Translations under genes and position numbers: made by a program
Source: Dactylorhiza incarnata
Lineage: Eukaryota > Streptophyta > Magnoliopsida > Asparagales > Orchidaceae
DNA length: 64,000 nt
NCBI GenBank assembly: GCA_033032865.1
Contig: JAWHQI010000263.1
Location: 682,001-746,000 of the forward strand
Direction: 5' to 3'
Part shown: in pieces, positions 22,254 to 32,598 of the stretch
Layout: the number at the start of each line of letters is the position of its first letter
Position numbering within the stretch: the stretch's first letter is position 1
The notes under the pieces: model-generated
What the model was told of the DNA's origin: nothing
The model's input: the letters and a program-made list of their open reading frames with translations, nothing else
Database searches by the model: none

Positions 22254-22506
22254 ATTATTGTAACGAGCAGCGGCCTGTCGCGCTCGACTTCTAAGTCTCT
22301 AATTGTAACCCCCCTGGAGATAGTGGAAGTTTGGTCGGCACAGCTCCGACCACGTGGTTTTTTACCCTTTCCGGGTTTTCCACGCTAAAAAGTCCCAGTG
22401 TAATCAACGAATCTCAAATTGACTGTTTGCGCACTTGGTTCGCTCCCGAGCTAAGGTGGTTCAAGTAAACCGGTCTACCAAGAGCCCTAAGCGACCCGAA
22501 ACAGTT

Positions 22507-22524
22507 TGGCGCCGTCTGTGGGAA
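22507..22524 (+). promoter_or_regulatory. Primer-binding site of the Gypsy element
   Basis: TGGCGCCGTCTGTGGGAA begins three bases after the LTR end. TGGCGCCGT is a frequent primer-site start in plant Gypsy elements. It differs from the TGGTGCGGTGAGC site of the other Tat-family elements here. Confidence 0.75.
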
Positions 22525-22555
22525 CATTCCCAAAACTCTTTGAAGGCCAACTGCA

Positions 22556-24040
22556 ATGGCAAGAAAGGGTGCTCGCACTACTGAAGGATCAAAGCCGGAA
22601 GGGCGAGTCGACCCAGCTCCCTCCCACTCGCTTATCAATGTGCCTCCCGCGGAAGGGGCAGCGCCTGCGCCCGCAGCAGGACTGGAAGGGCGCATGCGGC
22701 AGATTGAAAAGCAGCAAGCCGAGATGTTGTCTCTCGTAAGGAATCTCGGGGCTCCCCAAGTTCCAGTTCAACCGCCAGCGCTGAACGCACCGCCGCCCCC
22801 GGTTCCAAATCATGCCCCGAACGAAGAGGTCGTTCGAGAGGACGAAGCTTCAGAAGGATTCTCCAACGCAGCAAGCTCCGCTCACCCTGCCCCGCCAGCT
22901 GGGGGCCTAGAAGCTGACCACCGTCACCATCACCCGAGAAGAGCTGCCCCTGATCGAGCAATAGAAAGATCTACACGAGAAGAAATACGCGACATGATAG
23001 AAGAGGAGTACGCCCAAGCAGGACGACGCGCAACCCTCGCCTGCCGTCCCGGACACCATGACTCCCCATTGTCGCCTCAAGTCTTGGCCCATCCAATTCC
23101 GAATGGTTTCAAGCAACCCAGCATCGAGACATTCGACGGGACGGACGATCCATTGGAGCATGTCAATCACTTCACCACCGTCATGAGGATTTACAGCGTC
23201 CCTGATCAGCTCCTCTGTCAGGTGTTCCCGGCAACCTTGAAGGGACAAGCGCGCACTTGGTTCCACTCCCTGCGGAATGGGGCCATCAACAACTTCACAG
23301 AAATGGCGCAGCAATTCGTGGACCAATTTATCGTCAACCGCAGAATTGTCCGAGATCCCTCCCATCTCTCAGGGATCCGCCAAAACGACGGAGAGACACT
23401 CAAAGATTTTTTCCGACGCTTCACTACGGAGGCTCGGCAGATCCAAGGAGTTGACCCTGAGCTCCTGCGGGGAGTTTTCCTTGGAGGACTCCGCCCAAGT
23501 GGCTTCTACTCAGCTCTCATGAGAGAAATCGTACCAAGTTATCCTGAACTCGTTCACCGAGTTGAAGCTCAGATAGCTGCTGACGAGGCCATCGAAGCAC
23601 ACCGTCAGCAGTTCGAAGGGAGCCAAGGAAGGAAGAGGGGGTCAGATCAAGCCCCTCGCGGACGAGAAGAGTGACTCGGCGAGGAGCGTCGCGGTGACGA
23701 ACGTCGTCGTGATCCCCGAAGGGACCTGGGACCACAGCCGCCCAGGACGTACACCCCGTTAAACACTACTAGGATGAATGTACTTTACGCCATTCAGAAC
23801 AACCCAGAGTTCCGTATGCCCCGGGTGCTACCACCAAATCCAAGGGGCGACCAGTCCATGTACTGTGAGTTCCATCGAGGAACCAGGCATACCACTGAAG
23901 AACGCACCAGACTTAAAGACGAGATCGAGCGCCTCATCCTCCAAGGACTCCTGGGAAGATTCTTGCAAGGCCAGATCCCCGATCAGCCCCCGCAACCTAA
24001 GGAGGCGAGGGAGCAGCCTCCCGCCACCCGAGGCGGGTGG
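22556..24040 (+). pseudogene. Gypsy gag with an in-frame stop
   Basis: ATG at 22556. The frame shows the Retrotrans_gag core (GQARTWFHSLRNGAINNF, FRRFTTEARQI) and is interrupted by TGA at 23672-23674. The same frame then continues with RERRGDE-type charged sequence and the conserved gag C-terminal motif YCEFHRGTRHTTEE (a zinc-finger-like segment that has lost its last Cys). Around 24040 the protease continues in the +1 frame. TGA where Arg (CGA) is likely fits a C-to-T change. Confidence 0.85.
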
Positions 24041-25194
24041 AGGAAGGCCGATGGTGGGAGAAATCGAAACGATCGCCGGACCTCCCATCTTAGCGTCGCA
24101 AATCCTCTCGATTGCCCAGACCGTAAGAGACCACGAAGACAAAAAACTCGAGCAGGATGTTACGATTGCTTTCGGAGAAGAAGACTTGCGATGGTTGCGG
24201 CTTCTGCACCAGGATCCACTCGTGATTAGCGCAGGGATTGGAGACCCTTGCTTCAAAGTGAAGAGAATACTGGTCGATAACGGAAGCTCGGTTGATGTTC
24301 TGTTCCTTTCCACTTTGCAAAGTATGAAACTCATGAAAGATCAGCTCAGCCCTGCAGCCGGGCCCGTCTACGGCTTCGACAACAGACCTGTCCCAGTTCA
24401 AGGCATGATTACTCTCCCAGTCACATTGGGCGAGTTTCTAAGACAGTCGACGTACAGCATCCAGTTCATGGTGGTGGAATCCACCTCCGCCTACAATGCC
24501 ATCTTCGGAAGACCGCTCCAGTCAATCTTTGGAGCAATCCCTTCCATTCCGCATCTGGCTATGAAGTTCCCAACTGCCGCGGGCATAGGAGTCGTAAGAG
24601 GAGACCAAGAGGCAGCCAGAACCTGCTATTTGAAGCAGGCTCAACCAGTAAAGGCAACCGCTCTCAACATCAATAACTTCGACCTGCGAGACGAAGCTAC
24701 TCTGCAGCGAGGAGCGCCCGTTGAAGGATTAGTGGAAGTACCGCTCTCCCAGCAAGACTCGACTCGGACTGTTCAGGTCGGGTCACTCCTGTCGCGAGAA
24801 GAACGAGAAGAATTCACAACCTTCCTGCAAGAGAACGAGGACATCTTCGCTTGGAGCCCGGAAGACATGCTCGGGGTGGATCCTGAAGTCATATATCACT
24901 CTTTAAACATCAACCCTGCCTGCAGGCCTGTAATTCAAAAGAAGAGGAACTTTGCCCCCGAGCGGCTGAAGGCGATCGAGGAGGAAGTAGCTAAACTCCT
25001 CGAGGCACGGTTCATACGCGAAGCGGAATACCCCACGTGGCTTGCCAACGTGGTCATGGTGAAAAAGGCCTCCGGGAAATGGCGAATGTGCGTCGACTAC
25101 AACAATCTGAACCAGGCATGCCCAAAGGACAACTTCCCCCTCCCGAGGATCGACCAGCTCGTCGACGCGATGACCGACCACGATACTCAGCTTC
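24041..25194 (+). pseudogene. Gypsy protease and N-terminal RT
   Basis: The frame has the retropepsin motif ILVDNGSSVDVLF and AIFGRPLQS, the linker motif DIFAWSPEDMLGVDP, and the first RT motifs (KWRMCVDYNNLNQACPKD, PLPRIDQLVDA). At about 25185-25195 a one-base shift moves the next RT block (MDAYSGYNQIRM) to another frame. It is part of the polyprotein with gag and the downstream pol. Confidence 0.85.
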
Positions 25195-27945
25195 ATGGAT
25201 GCCTATTCAGGTTACAACCAGATAAGGATGAACCCCGCGGACGAGGAACATACCGCCTTCCGCACCGACAGAGGAGTCTACTGCTACAAGGTGATGCCCT
25301 TCGGTCTTAAAAATGCCGGAGCCACCTACCAAAGGCTGATGAACAAGGTATTCAAGAATCTCATCGGGGAAACGATGGAGGTTTACGTGGACGACATGCT
25401 GGTGAAAAGCGTCCACCGTTGCGACCACTTGAGAGACTTGGGAAAGTACTTTCAGCTTCTCCGTCGCTTCCAGATGTGGCTCAACCCCAGCAAATGCGCA
25501 TTCGGTGTGACGGCGGGAAAGTTCTTGGGTTTCATGGTAACCCATCGGGGAATTGAGGCCAACCCCGAGAAGATCAAGGCGTTGGAGGATATGTCGCCAC
25601 CTCGCTCAATTAAGGAAGTACAACGCCTGAACGGGAGGATCGCTGCGCTATCCCGTTTCTTGTCACGAACGGGAGACAAGTACCTCCCCTTCTTCAAAAT
25701 CCTCCGGGGAGCGCGCCACTCCGGCTTCTAGTGGACTGACGAGTGCCAAGTGGCGTTCGAACTTCTCAAACAATACCTGGCTTCGCCACCGCTTCTGTCA
25801 AAGCCCACCCCCGGAGAAACTCTATTTTTATACCTGGCAGTGTCACCTACGACTCTTAGCTCGGTGCTCGTAAAAGACGAAGGAGGGGTGCAACGACCAA
25901 TCTACTACCTCAACAAAATCCTCTCCGACACCGAAACCAGATATCCAGCAGCGGACAAGACAGCCTTGGGCCTTGTTTTTTCGGAGAGGAAGCTTCGGCC
26001 CTACTTCCAGGCTCATACAGTAAAAGTGTTGACACAACTACCACTGCGAACAATCCTCCAGAAACCAGAAGTCTCAGGAAGACTAGTGAAGTGGGCCGTA
26101 GAACTCGGCGAGTTTGACATCTAATTCCTGCCCCGACCAGACATCGAGTCACAAGTGCTCGCCGACTTTGTTGTAGAGTACACCATCCCACCAGAAGCAG
26201 CTCCAGTCGAAGACATCACTAGCCCCCGTTGGACTCTCTATGTCGACGGTGCCTCAGGAGCCGAAGGGGCCGGAGCGGGACTGCTCCTCATAAGTCCCGA
26301 TGAGACCACCTTGGATTACGGCCTCCGGTTGAAATTCCCCGCGACAAACAACGTTGCAGAGTACGAGGCGCTGATCGCCGGTCTACGACTCGCCATCAAT
26401 TGCAAAGTAGAGAACCTAACTATCTACACAGACTCTCAACTCGTAGTCTAGCAAGTCGAAGGACACTACGAGGCTAAGAACGACCATATGGCAAATTACC
26501 TCGCATTCGCGAAATTACTCCTTCAGCAGCTCGCATCGTATCAAATTCTACACATTCCCCGGGAGCAGAATTCCAGGGCTGATGCTCTATCCAAGCTTGT
26601 CACTTCACCTTCCAGCTACCAGTCTCGAAGACGCCGAATAGAAGAGATCGTGATTCTGAGTATTCAAGGGCCGTGGGAGATCGCAACCATCCACCAGGAA
26701 GAGTCATCCTGGATGACACCCTTACGAGCTTACCTCGAGCGCGGACACCTTCCTGAAGATCGCCTAGAAGCGCGAAGAATGCGGATGCGGGCGGCATCAT
26801 TTACCATTATAGACGGAGAGCTTTACAAACGGACATTCTCAGGACCGTATCTAAAGTGTCTGTCGGCAGAAGAAGCAGACTACGCCCTCAGAGAAGTGCA
26901 CAGGGGAGTCTGCGGAGAACACCTAGGCGGGAAGGTGTTGGCACAAAAAATACTACGTCAAGGCTTCTATTGGCCAACATTGAAGAAGGACGCAGCCGAG
27001 CTAGTCCAAAGGTGTAGGAGTTGTCAGCTGCACGCCAACGTACCTCAGCAACCCCCGGTCTCACTCTCCACGCTCCAAAGCGCGTGGCCATTCGCACAGT
27101 GGGGAATCGACCTCCTCGGCCCCCTACCTCTAGCATCCGGGCAAAGGAAGTTCATCATCCTAGCCATCGATTACTTCACCAAATGGGTAGAAGCAGAGCC
27201 CATAGCTAAAATCACGGAAGAGAACGCCAAACAGTTTGTCTGGAAGAACATCGTCTGCCGCTTCGGCATCCCAGCAACCATCATTGCCGACAACGACACT
27301 CAATTCACTGGGAAGTCCTTCACCAAGATGTGCGAAGACTTGAAGATCAACCTTCGTCATACTGCCGTAGCGCATCCGCAAACCAACGGGTAAGTAGAAG
27401 TCACGAATCGCACCATCCTCAAAGGGTTGAAGACACGCTTAGAAGAAGCTGGGGGACAATGGGTGGACGCACTCCCAAACGTATTGTGGGCGTACCGCAC
27501 AACAGAGAGGACTCCTACCGGAGAGACGCCTTATAACCTCTGTTACGGTACTGAAGCTGTCATCCCCATCGACATCAGCGTTCCAAGTACTCGGGTGCTA
27601 ACCTTCGACCCTAGCAAGAATGACGGGCTGCTTCGGGAAAATCTCGACCTAATCCCTGAAGTCCGGGACAACGCTGCCCAGCGTGCCGCATCCTACCAAA
27701 TGCGTGTGGCCCAAACCTACGATAGGAGGGTGAATCCCAGGCCAATCAACGTGGGAGATCTCGTCCTACGCAGCATCGAGGCAGCCGGCAAAGGCCCCCA
27801 AGGGGATAAGCTCTCACCAACCTGGGAAGGCCCATACGTTGTTACTACGGTCGTAAAGTCCGGAACATACAGACTCAGAATGGCGGAAGGGAAGACTCTA
27901 CCACGCACCTGGAACGCCCAGAACCTGCGCCGCTTCTACCAGTAA
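25195..27945 (+). pseudogene. Gypsy RT, RNase H and integrase with four stop codons
   Basis: RT has MPFGLKNAGATYQ and the catalytic YVDD. RNase H has LYVDGASGAEGAGAGLLL, NNVAEYEAL and TDSQLVV. Integrase has a zinc segment (CRSCQLH), GIDLLGPLP, IIADNDTQF, and the catalytic Glu just after a stop. The single frame is cut by TAG 25729, TAA 26122, TAG 26449 and TAA 27391. At three of these sites conserved Gln (CAA/CAG) is expected, so C-to-T changes explain them. The end lies at 27945. No chromodomain follows, in line with Tat. Confidence 0.9.
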
Positions 27946-27963
27946 TTCCAAGTTTTCTGTCTT

Positions 27964-28105
27964 GTACTAAGCCGCGAGCCCAGACTCGTGCAAACTTATC
28001 TTATAATTTCTATGCAAAGCCGCGAGCCCAGACTCGTGCGAACTTATCTTTTAATATATTATGTAAAAGCCGCGAGCTCAGACTCGTGCGAAGCTATCTT
28101 ACTTT
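27964..28105. repeat. Short tandem repeat after pol, about 54 bp, three copies
   Basis: Each unit contains AAGCCGCGAGCCCAGACTCG followed by TGCRAACTTATCTT. Two more degenerate copies lie at 28900-28975, on the far side of the 142-bp array. Confidence 0.8.
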
Positions 28106-28193
28106 GCAAAAAGCCACGCGAAAAAGGATTTTCTATAAAATATATATACATATATGTTTTGACACCTATGTTCAACTAAGAAAAATCTTTATA

Positions 28194-28902
28194 ACAGGGC
28201 CCTGCCCTGCGGACTTCGCACCGCCGTCGATTGAAGGTTCGCACTTCTCCTCCACCGTAGAGTCTCAGCGTCGTAGGGGCCTGCCCCCCTTACGTTCGCC
28301 CCCGGTTTGAATACACCAGCTATTCACCGGCTACAACAGGGCCCTGCCCTGGGGACTTCGCACCGCCGTTGATTGAAGGTTCGCCCTTCTCCTCCGCCGT
28401 AGAGTCTCAGCGTCGTAGGGGCCTGCCCCCCTTACGTTCGCCCCCGGTTTGAATACACTAGCTATTCACTGGCTATAACAGGGGCCTGCCCTGGGGACTT
28501 CGCACCGCCGTCGATTGAAGGTTCACCCTTCTCCTTCGCCGTAGAGTCTCAACGTCGTAGGGGCCTGCCCCCCTTACGTTCGCCCCCGGTTTGAATACAC
28601 CAGCTATTCACCGGCTATTTCGGGGCCCTGCCCTGGGGACTTCGCACCGCCGACGATTGAAGGTTCGCCATTCTCCTCCGCCGTAGAGTCTCAGCATCGT
28701 AGGGGCCTGCCCCCCTTACGTTCGCTAACGGTTTGAATACACCAGTTATTCACCGGCCATCTCGGGACCCTGTCCCGGAGACTTGCACCGCCGTCGATTG
28801 AAGGCTCGCCCTTCTCCTCCGCCGTCGAGTCCCGGCGTCGTAAGGGCCTGCCCCCCTTGCGTTCGCTAACGGTTTGAATACACCCGCTATTCACCGGCCA
28901 AA
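28194..28902. repeat. 142-bp tandem repeat, five copies, in the Gypsy 3' region
   Basis: Units start at 28194, 28336, 28478 and onward with ACAGGGCCCTGCCCTG. Each contains GACTTCGCACCGCCG, TAGAGTCTCAGCGTCGTAGG and GGTTTGAATACACC. The array lies between pol and the polypurine tract, where Tat elements often carry amplified tandem repeats. Confidence 0.85.
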
Positions 28903-28975
28903 AAGCCGCGAGCCCGGACTCGCGCAAATTTGTGAAAAGCCGTGAGCTCAGACTCACGCCAACTAATCTAACGTC

Positions 28976-29316
28976 TTGCAAGTTACTCAGGTACCGACGC
29001 TAAGTAACAAGCCAGCAACAATTTCGAAAAAAAAAAACGGACATCCCTTGCTAGCCCTCTTGAAGCATCTTCTCTCAATCAGCACTTCAACAATGACCAG
29101 GGCAGCAGGACCACAAGAGCGTCGTTGCAACGCAACGCAGAGCAAGAAACGCCCAAGCAAAATACAAAAACGAAAGCAACCACACATCCACCCTTCGACA
29201 GCAATTCTTGCCCAAAGGCGCCACAAAGAGAGCAATGATCAAAGCCGCCGCAGAAAAATCGAAACCTCCGAACTCCTCCGCGCCGAAATTCGGACTCCGA
29301 AGATTTGGGGGGCTTA
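28976..29316. other. Gypsy 3' leader to the LTR; polypurine tract at the end
   Basis: No gene. The stretch ends with purine-rich GATTTGGGGGGCTTA (29302-29316) directly before the 3' LTR, the expected plus-strand primer. Confidence 0.55.
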
Positions 29317-30489
29317 TGTTATACACCGTAGAGGCCTTGGGGTGCGTCTAGGGAAAACTCCACTAAAAGGAGGTGGGGTCAACGGTCAACGCATGATCGC
29401 CCGAGTTGAGGAGGCCGAACCCGCCATTTTCACCGCCAACACGCAAGCACACACGAAGCGCGCGCCGCGCCCCGTCATGACCGAACCCCGCCACTGGGTG
29501 CGGTTGGCCCGCACCCCACTAGTAGGGTGCGAATAGCCGCACCCCCCATAGTGGGGGGTGCGGCCAAGCCGCACCCCCTTGGGGTGCGGCCAAGCCGCAC
29601 CCCCCTTTGGGGTGCGGCCAAGCCGCACCCCCCTTTGGGGTGCGGCCATGCCGCACCCCATGAGGGGTGCGGCCAAGCCGCACCCCCTTGGGGTGCGACC
29701 AAGAGGAGTCGCCCCCCTCCCTCGGGCACGGCCGCGCCGCGCCCGTCTTTAGGGGCGGTCGAACCGCTCTCCCCCGTAGCAAGGTTGGGGTGAGTCCTCC
29801 CTCTTCCGGCTCGCCGCCCGCTTCCCGGGCTCCAGACTTCGTTCGGAGCACTTCTGTGTTCGTTGCGCGCTCAGAACGCTTCTGAGCGCGCTCAGCTCAC
29901 TTTTTGTCTTTCCGACTTCTCACTTTTTGTCCTTCTGACTTCTCACATTTTGTCTTTCTGACATGCTCACTTTTTGTTTTTCCAGTTTCTCAGATTTCAG
30001 GAACAACCTGTCGCCTTTTTTGCCTCCAACAAAACTGCCCAAACTGCCCAAACTGCCCGAACTGCCCGAAGGGCAAGATGATCATTTACGAAAAATGGCG
30101 ATCCGTGTGCCCCAAACCAGAAAATATGATTCGTCCGCCAGATATTTATGGAAGTTACTACGGCGAAATTACCGGACTACCCCCAGCCAAAGCTATAAAA
30201 GGAGCCTCATGGCTTCATTTGAAAGGACCTTGCCTTCTGCACCCGGGAGAGCTCCTTGCAGACTTTTGCGGAATTCTCCTTCGGCGCTTGAAGATCTCCT
30301 TCGCGGACTTGAAAATTTCCTTCATCCCGAAAGGCGACACAACTTCTCACTTTTGTTCTCCGGAGCCTTCTCACTTCTGTTCTCCGGAGCTTTCTCACTT
30401 CTGTTCTCCGGAGCTTTCTCACTTCCGTTCTCCACCTTTCTCAGAAGGAGAAAGGACTTAGTTTTTCTGGAGGTGGTCTGTCGCCTTCG

Positions 30490-30574
<85 letters not shown>

Positions 30575-30824
30575 ATTATTGTAACGAGCAGCGGCCTGTC
30601 GCGCTCGACTTCTAAGTCTCTAATTGTAACCCCCCTGGAGATAGTGGAAGTTTGGTCGGCACAGCTCCGGCCACGTGGTTTTTTACCCTTTCCGAGTTTT
30701 CCACGCTAAAAAGTCCCAGTGTAATCAACGAATCTCAAATTGACTATTTGCGCGCTTGGTTCGCTCCCGAGCTAAGGTGGTTCAAGTAAACCGGTCTACC
30801 AAGAGCCCTAAGCGACCCGCAACA
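29317..30824 (+). repeat. 3' LTR of the Gypsy element at 20990
   Basis: 1508 bp, highly similar to the 5' LTR. Its palindrome array (29480-29705) has seven units plus a half, one with the loop changed to CAT and no long poly-C spacer, and its CT tract is shorter. These differences arose after insertion. Confidence 0.92.
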
Positions 30825-31394
30825 GGGTTAATATTTTGGACTATATATTTTTTTACTAGAAGATATAGTCGATTGTGTTTTAACTTGCTAAAATTTTCAT
30901 TTGTTTGCGGATAACAAATCTGTTAGTGGATATTAAAAAAAAGCTGTAGTGCGGATAATAAATAGTTACGGATAGCCAATACTGTAGTGCGCATATCAAC
31001 GACCTATTTTTAAAGGTCTGTTTGCATAGAAAACTAAGAGATTATTAAAAGCAAATAAAAAATATCGTTGATATTTTCACCAAACTTTAGCTATTCGTAT
31101 CTCATAAATAGCCCGTTGGAGAGAGAGAGAGAGCGAGAGAGAGAAGTGGAGCGAGATGGCGACGCCTTTGGATTGACGATCTATGGTTTTATAAGTGCAA
31201 TCAGGGGCGGACACACATATGATCGAGTGTGGGCGGCTCACACTAAATTATAAAAAAACAAATTTTCATTAAAAAAAAATTATTTGTCATGATAAATAAG
31301 GTATTAGGGAGTATATAATATTAAAAATAATACACTCAAAGTTGCCTTTGTAGTTTAGGTGGTGATGTGCTTGTCTTTTATCCATGTAGTCTTA
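30825..31394. other. AT-rich DNA with CACTA-like subterminal motifs; no gene
   Basis: Contains GTAGTGCGGATAATA and TAGTGCGCATATCAACG, which resemble the motifs after the possible CACTA end at 19460, and a short (GA)n tract at 31120-31145. No coding region is supported. Confidence 0.4.
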
Positions 31395-31613
31395 GGCTTC
31401 CTTTGGATCGACCGCGGGAGCCGGCGCGGGAAGAAAAGCGGCAGGGTTTTGAATCGGAGGCGGGGAGCGGGGCTGGAGATGCTGCGGTCCGCGACTTTTG
31501 CGAAGGGTTTGCGGGAGCAAATGCCACCGCCGGCTCACGCGCGCGTTTGTTTTCCCGCTGTGCGATGGCGGTTGCTCCCGCACCGGCGCTCAAACGCCGA
31601 ACCAAACGAAGCC
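31395..31613. mobile_element. Tourist-like MITE, 219 bp
   Basis: Inverted ends GGCTTCCTTTGGATCG and CGAACCAAACGAAGCC (imperfect) are flanked by TTA on both sides (31392-31394, 31614-31616), the three-base duplication typical of PIF/Harbinger elements. The interior is GC-rich and non-coding. Confidence 0.75.
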
Positions 31614-31721
31614 TTAGGTTCTAATACTAGAGATATCTATATTTTAAAAAAATTTATAAACAAACTTGTTATTACGAAATTGTTTAAAATCGTTGCTATG
31701 TTTAAAGCTTTATTTCTTTAG

Positions 31722-32131
31722 TCGATTGTTATCCGCACTCTTTTTTTAAAAGTTATTATGCGTATTTTGAAAATACATCTTGTACTTGCATTTTTAGGAA
31801 AAGTGATCAACATTAAAGTTGTAGATCTCATCGAGATCTACACGAAAAGATCTACAACTTTCGTGTTGAACATTTTTCCTAAAAATGCACGCATAAGACG
31901 CATTACCGCCCTGATTGAAACATGTGCGTAACTATAGCGAATTTTTGGAAATACGCCTTGTACGTGCATTTTTAGGAAACATGTTCAACACGAAAGTTGA
32001 CGAGATCTACAACTTTCGTGTTGAACACTTTACCTAAAAATGCATTCACAAGGCGTATTTTCAAAAGGCACGTAATAACTCATACAAAAGGAGTGCGGCT
32101 AGCCAAAACTGTAATGCGGATAACAATCGCC
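31722..32131. repeat. Nested foldback element, about 410 bp
   Basis: Outer ends CGATTGTTATCCGCA and TGCGGATAACAATCG are inverted. Inside are two further hairpins: 31787-31828 against 31848-31889 and 31954-31999 against 32010-32055. Both contain GCATTTTTAGG and AGATCTACAACTTTCGTG. The whole RNA could fold into a long branched stem. Confidence 0.75.
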
Positions 32132-32495
32132 TTTTTTTATAAACAAACTCATTATTATGTTATTGTTTAAAAAAATATTTTTTATAACCAAATTCATTGC
32201 TATATTTTTATTTAAAGTTAATTTTTATAAACAAGTTAATTAGTATATTGCTGATTAAAATTTTTTAATGTTGTATACAATTTTTTTATAAATAAGTAGT
32301 GTATATTTGGAATAATTTGTCAAATTTTTTTAGGTGAGTATTTTAAGTTATGTTGGTGTGCGAATAGCCTTTTTTTTTTGTTTGCTTTTAACAATTCCCC
32401 CAAAAAATTTAGTTTGTGATATTCATTTTTATTTCCATCAATCCTCCTCAAAAGTCAACCAAAGAATTAGTTCGCCGGCGGAGAAAGCACGTGAA
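32132..32495 (+). promoter_or_regulatory. Presumed promoter and 5' UTR region of the epimerase gene
   Basis: AT-rich sequence with a TATA-like TATAAATAA at 32287-32295, about 200 bases before the ATG. The frame upstream of the ATG is open back to 32334, but the family start is [12 protein letters not shown] at 32496, whose context GTGAAATGGCG is favourable. The proximity of the foldback element could influence expression. Confidence 0.3.
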
Positions 32496-32598
32496 ATGGC
32501 GAAGCCAGAATTGTTCGAGCTCAGCAACGGGACGATAACCGCGACGCTGACCAACGTCGGCGCCACCGTCACCTCCCTCCTCGTCCCCGATTCCGAAG
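32496..32598 (+). CDS. Aldose 1-epimerase exon 1
   Basis: Encodes residues 1-34 and the first base of Gly35. The donor is GAAG|GTTTGG. The following intron (32599-32679, 81 bp) has no in-frame stop and a length divisible by three, so its retention would keep the frame and add 27 residues. Confidence 0.9.

Larger units (their letters stand above)
20990..22503 (+). repeat. 5' LTR of the Gypsy element at 20990
   Basis: 1514 bp. U3 carries an array of GC-rich palindromes (21170-21435), a TATA box (21889-21897), and a (CT)n microsatellite of about 85 bases (22168-22253). The end is CGACCCGAAACA. Confidence 0.92.
20990..30824 (+). mobile_element. Ty3/Gypsy retrotransposon (Tat-like), full length but with stop codons
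   Basis: LTRs 20990-22503 and 29317-30824 (TG...CA) are flanked by a perfect 5-bp duplication gggtt (20985-20989 and 30825-30829). A primer-binding site follows the 5' LTR. Gag, protease, RT, RNase H and integrase follow in order to 27945, then tandem repeats, then a purine-rich tract (GATTTGGGGGGCTTA) against the 3' LTR. At least four in-frame stops and two frameshifts inactivate it. Confidence 0.93.
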
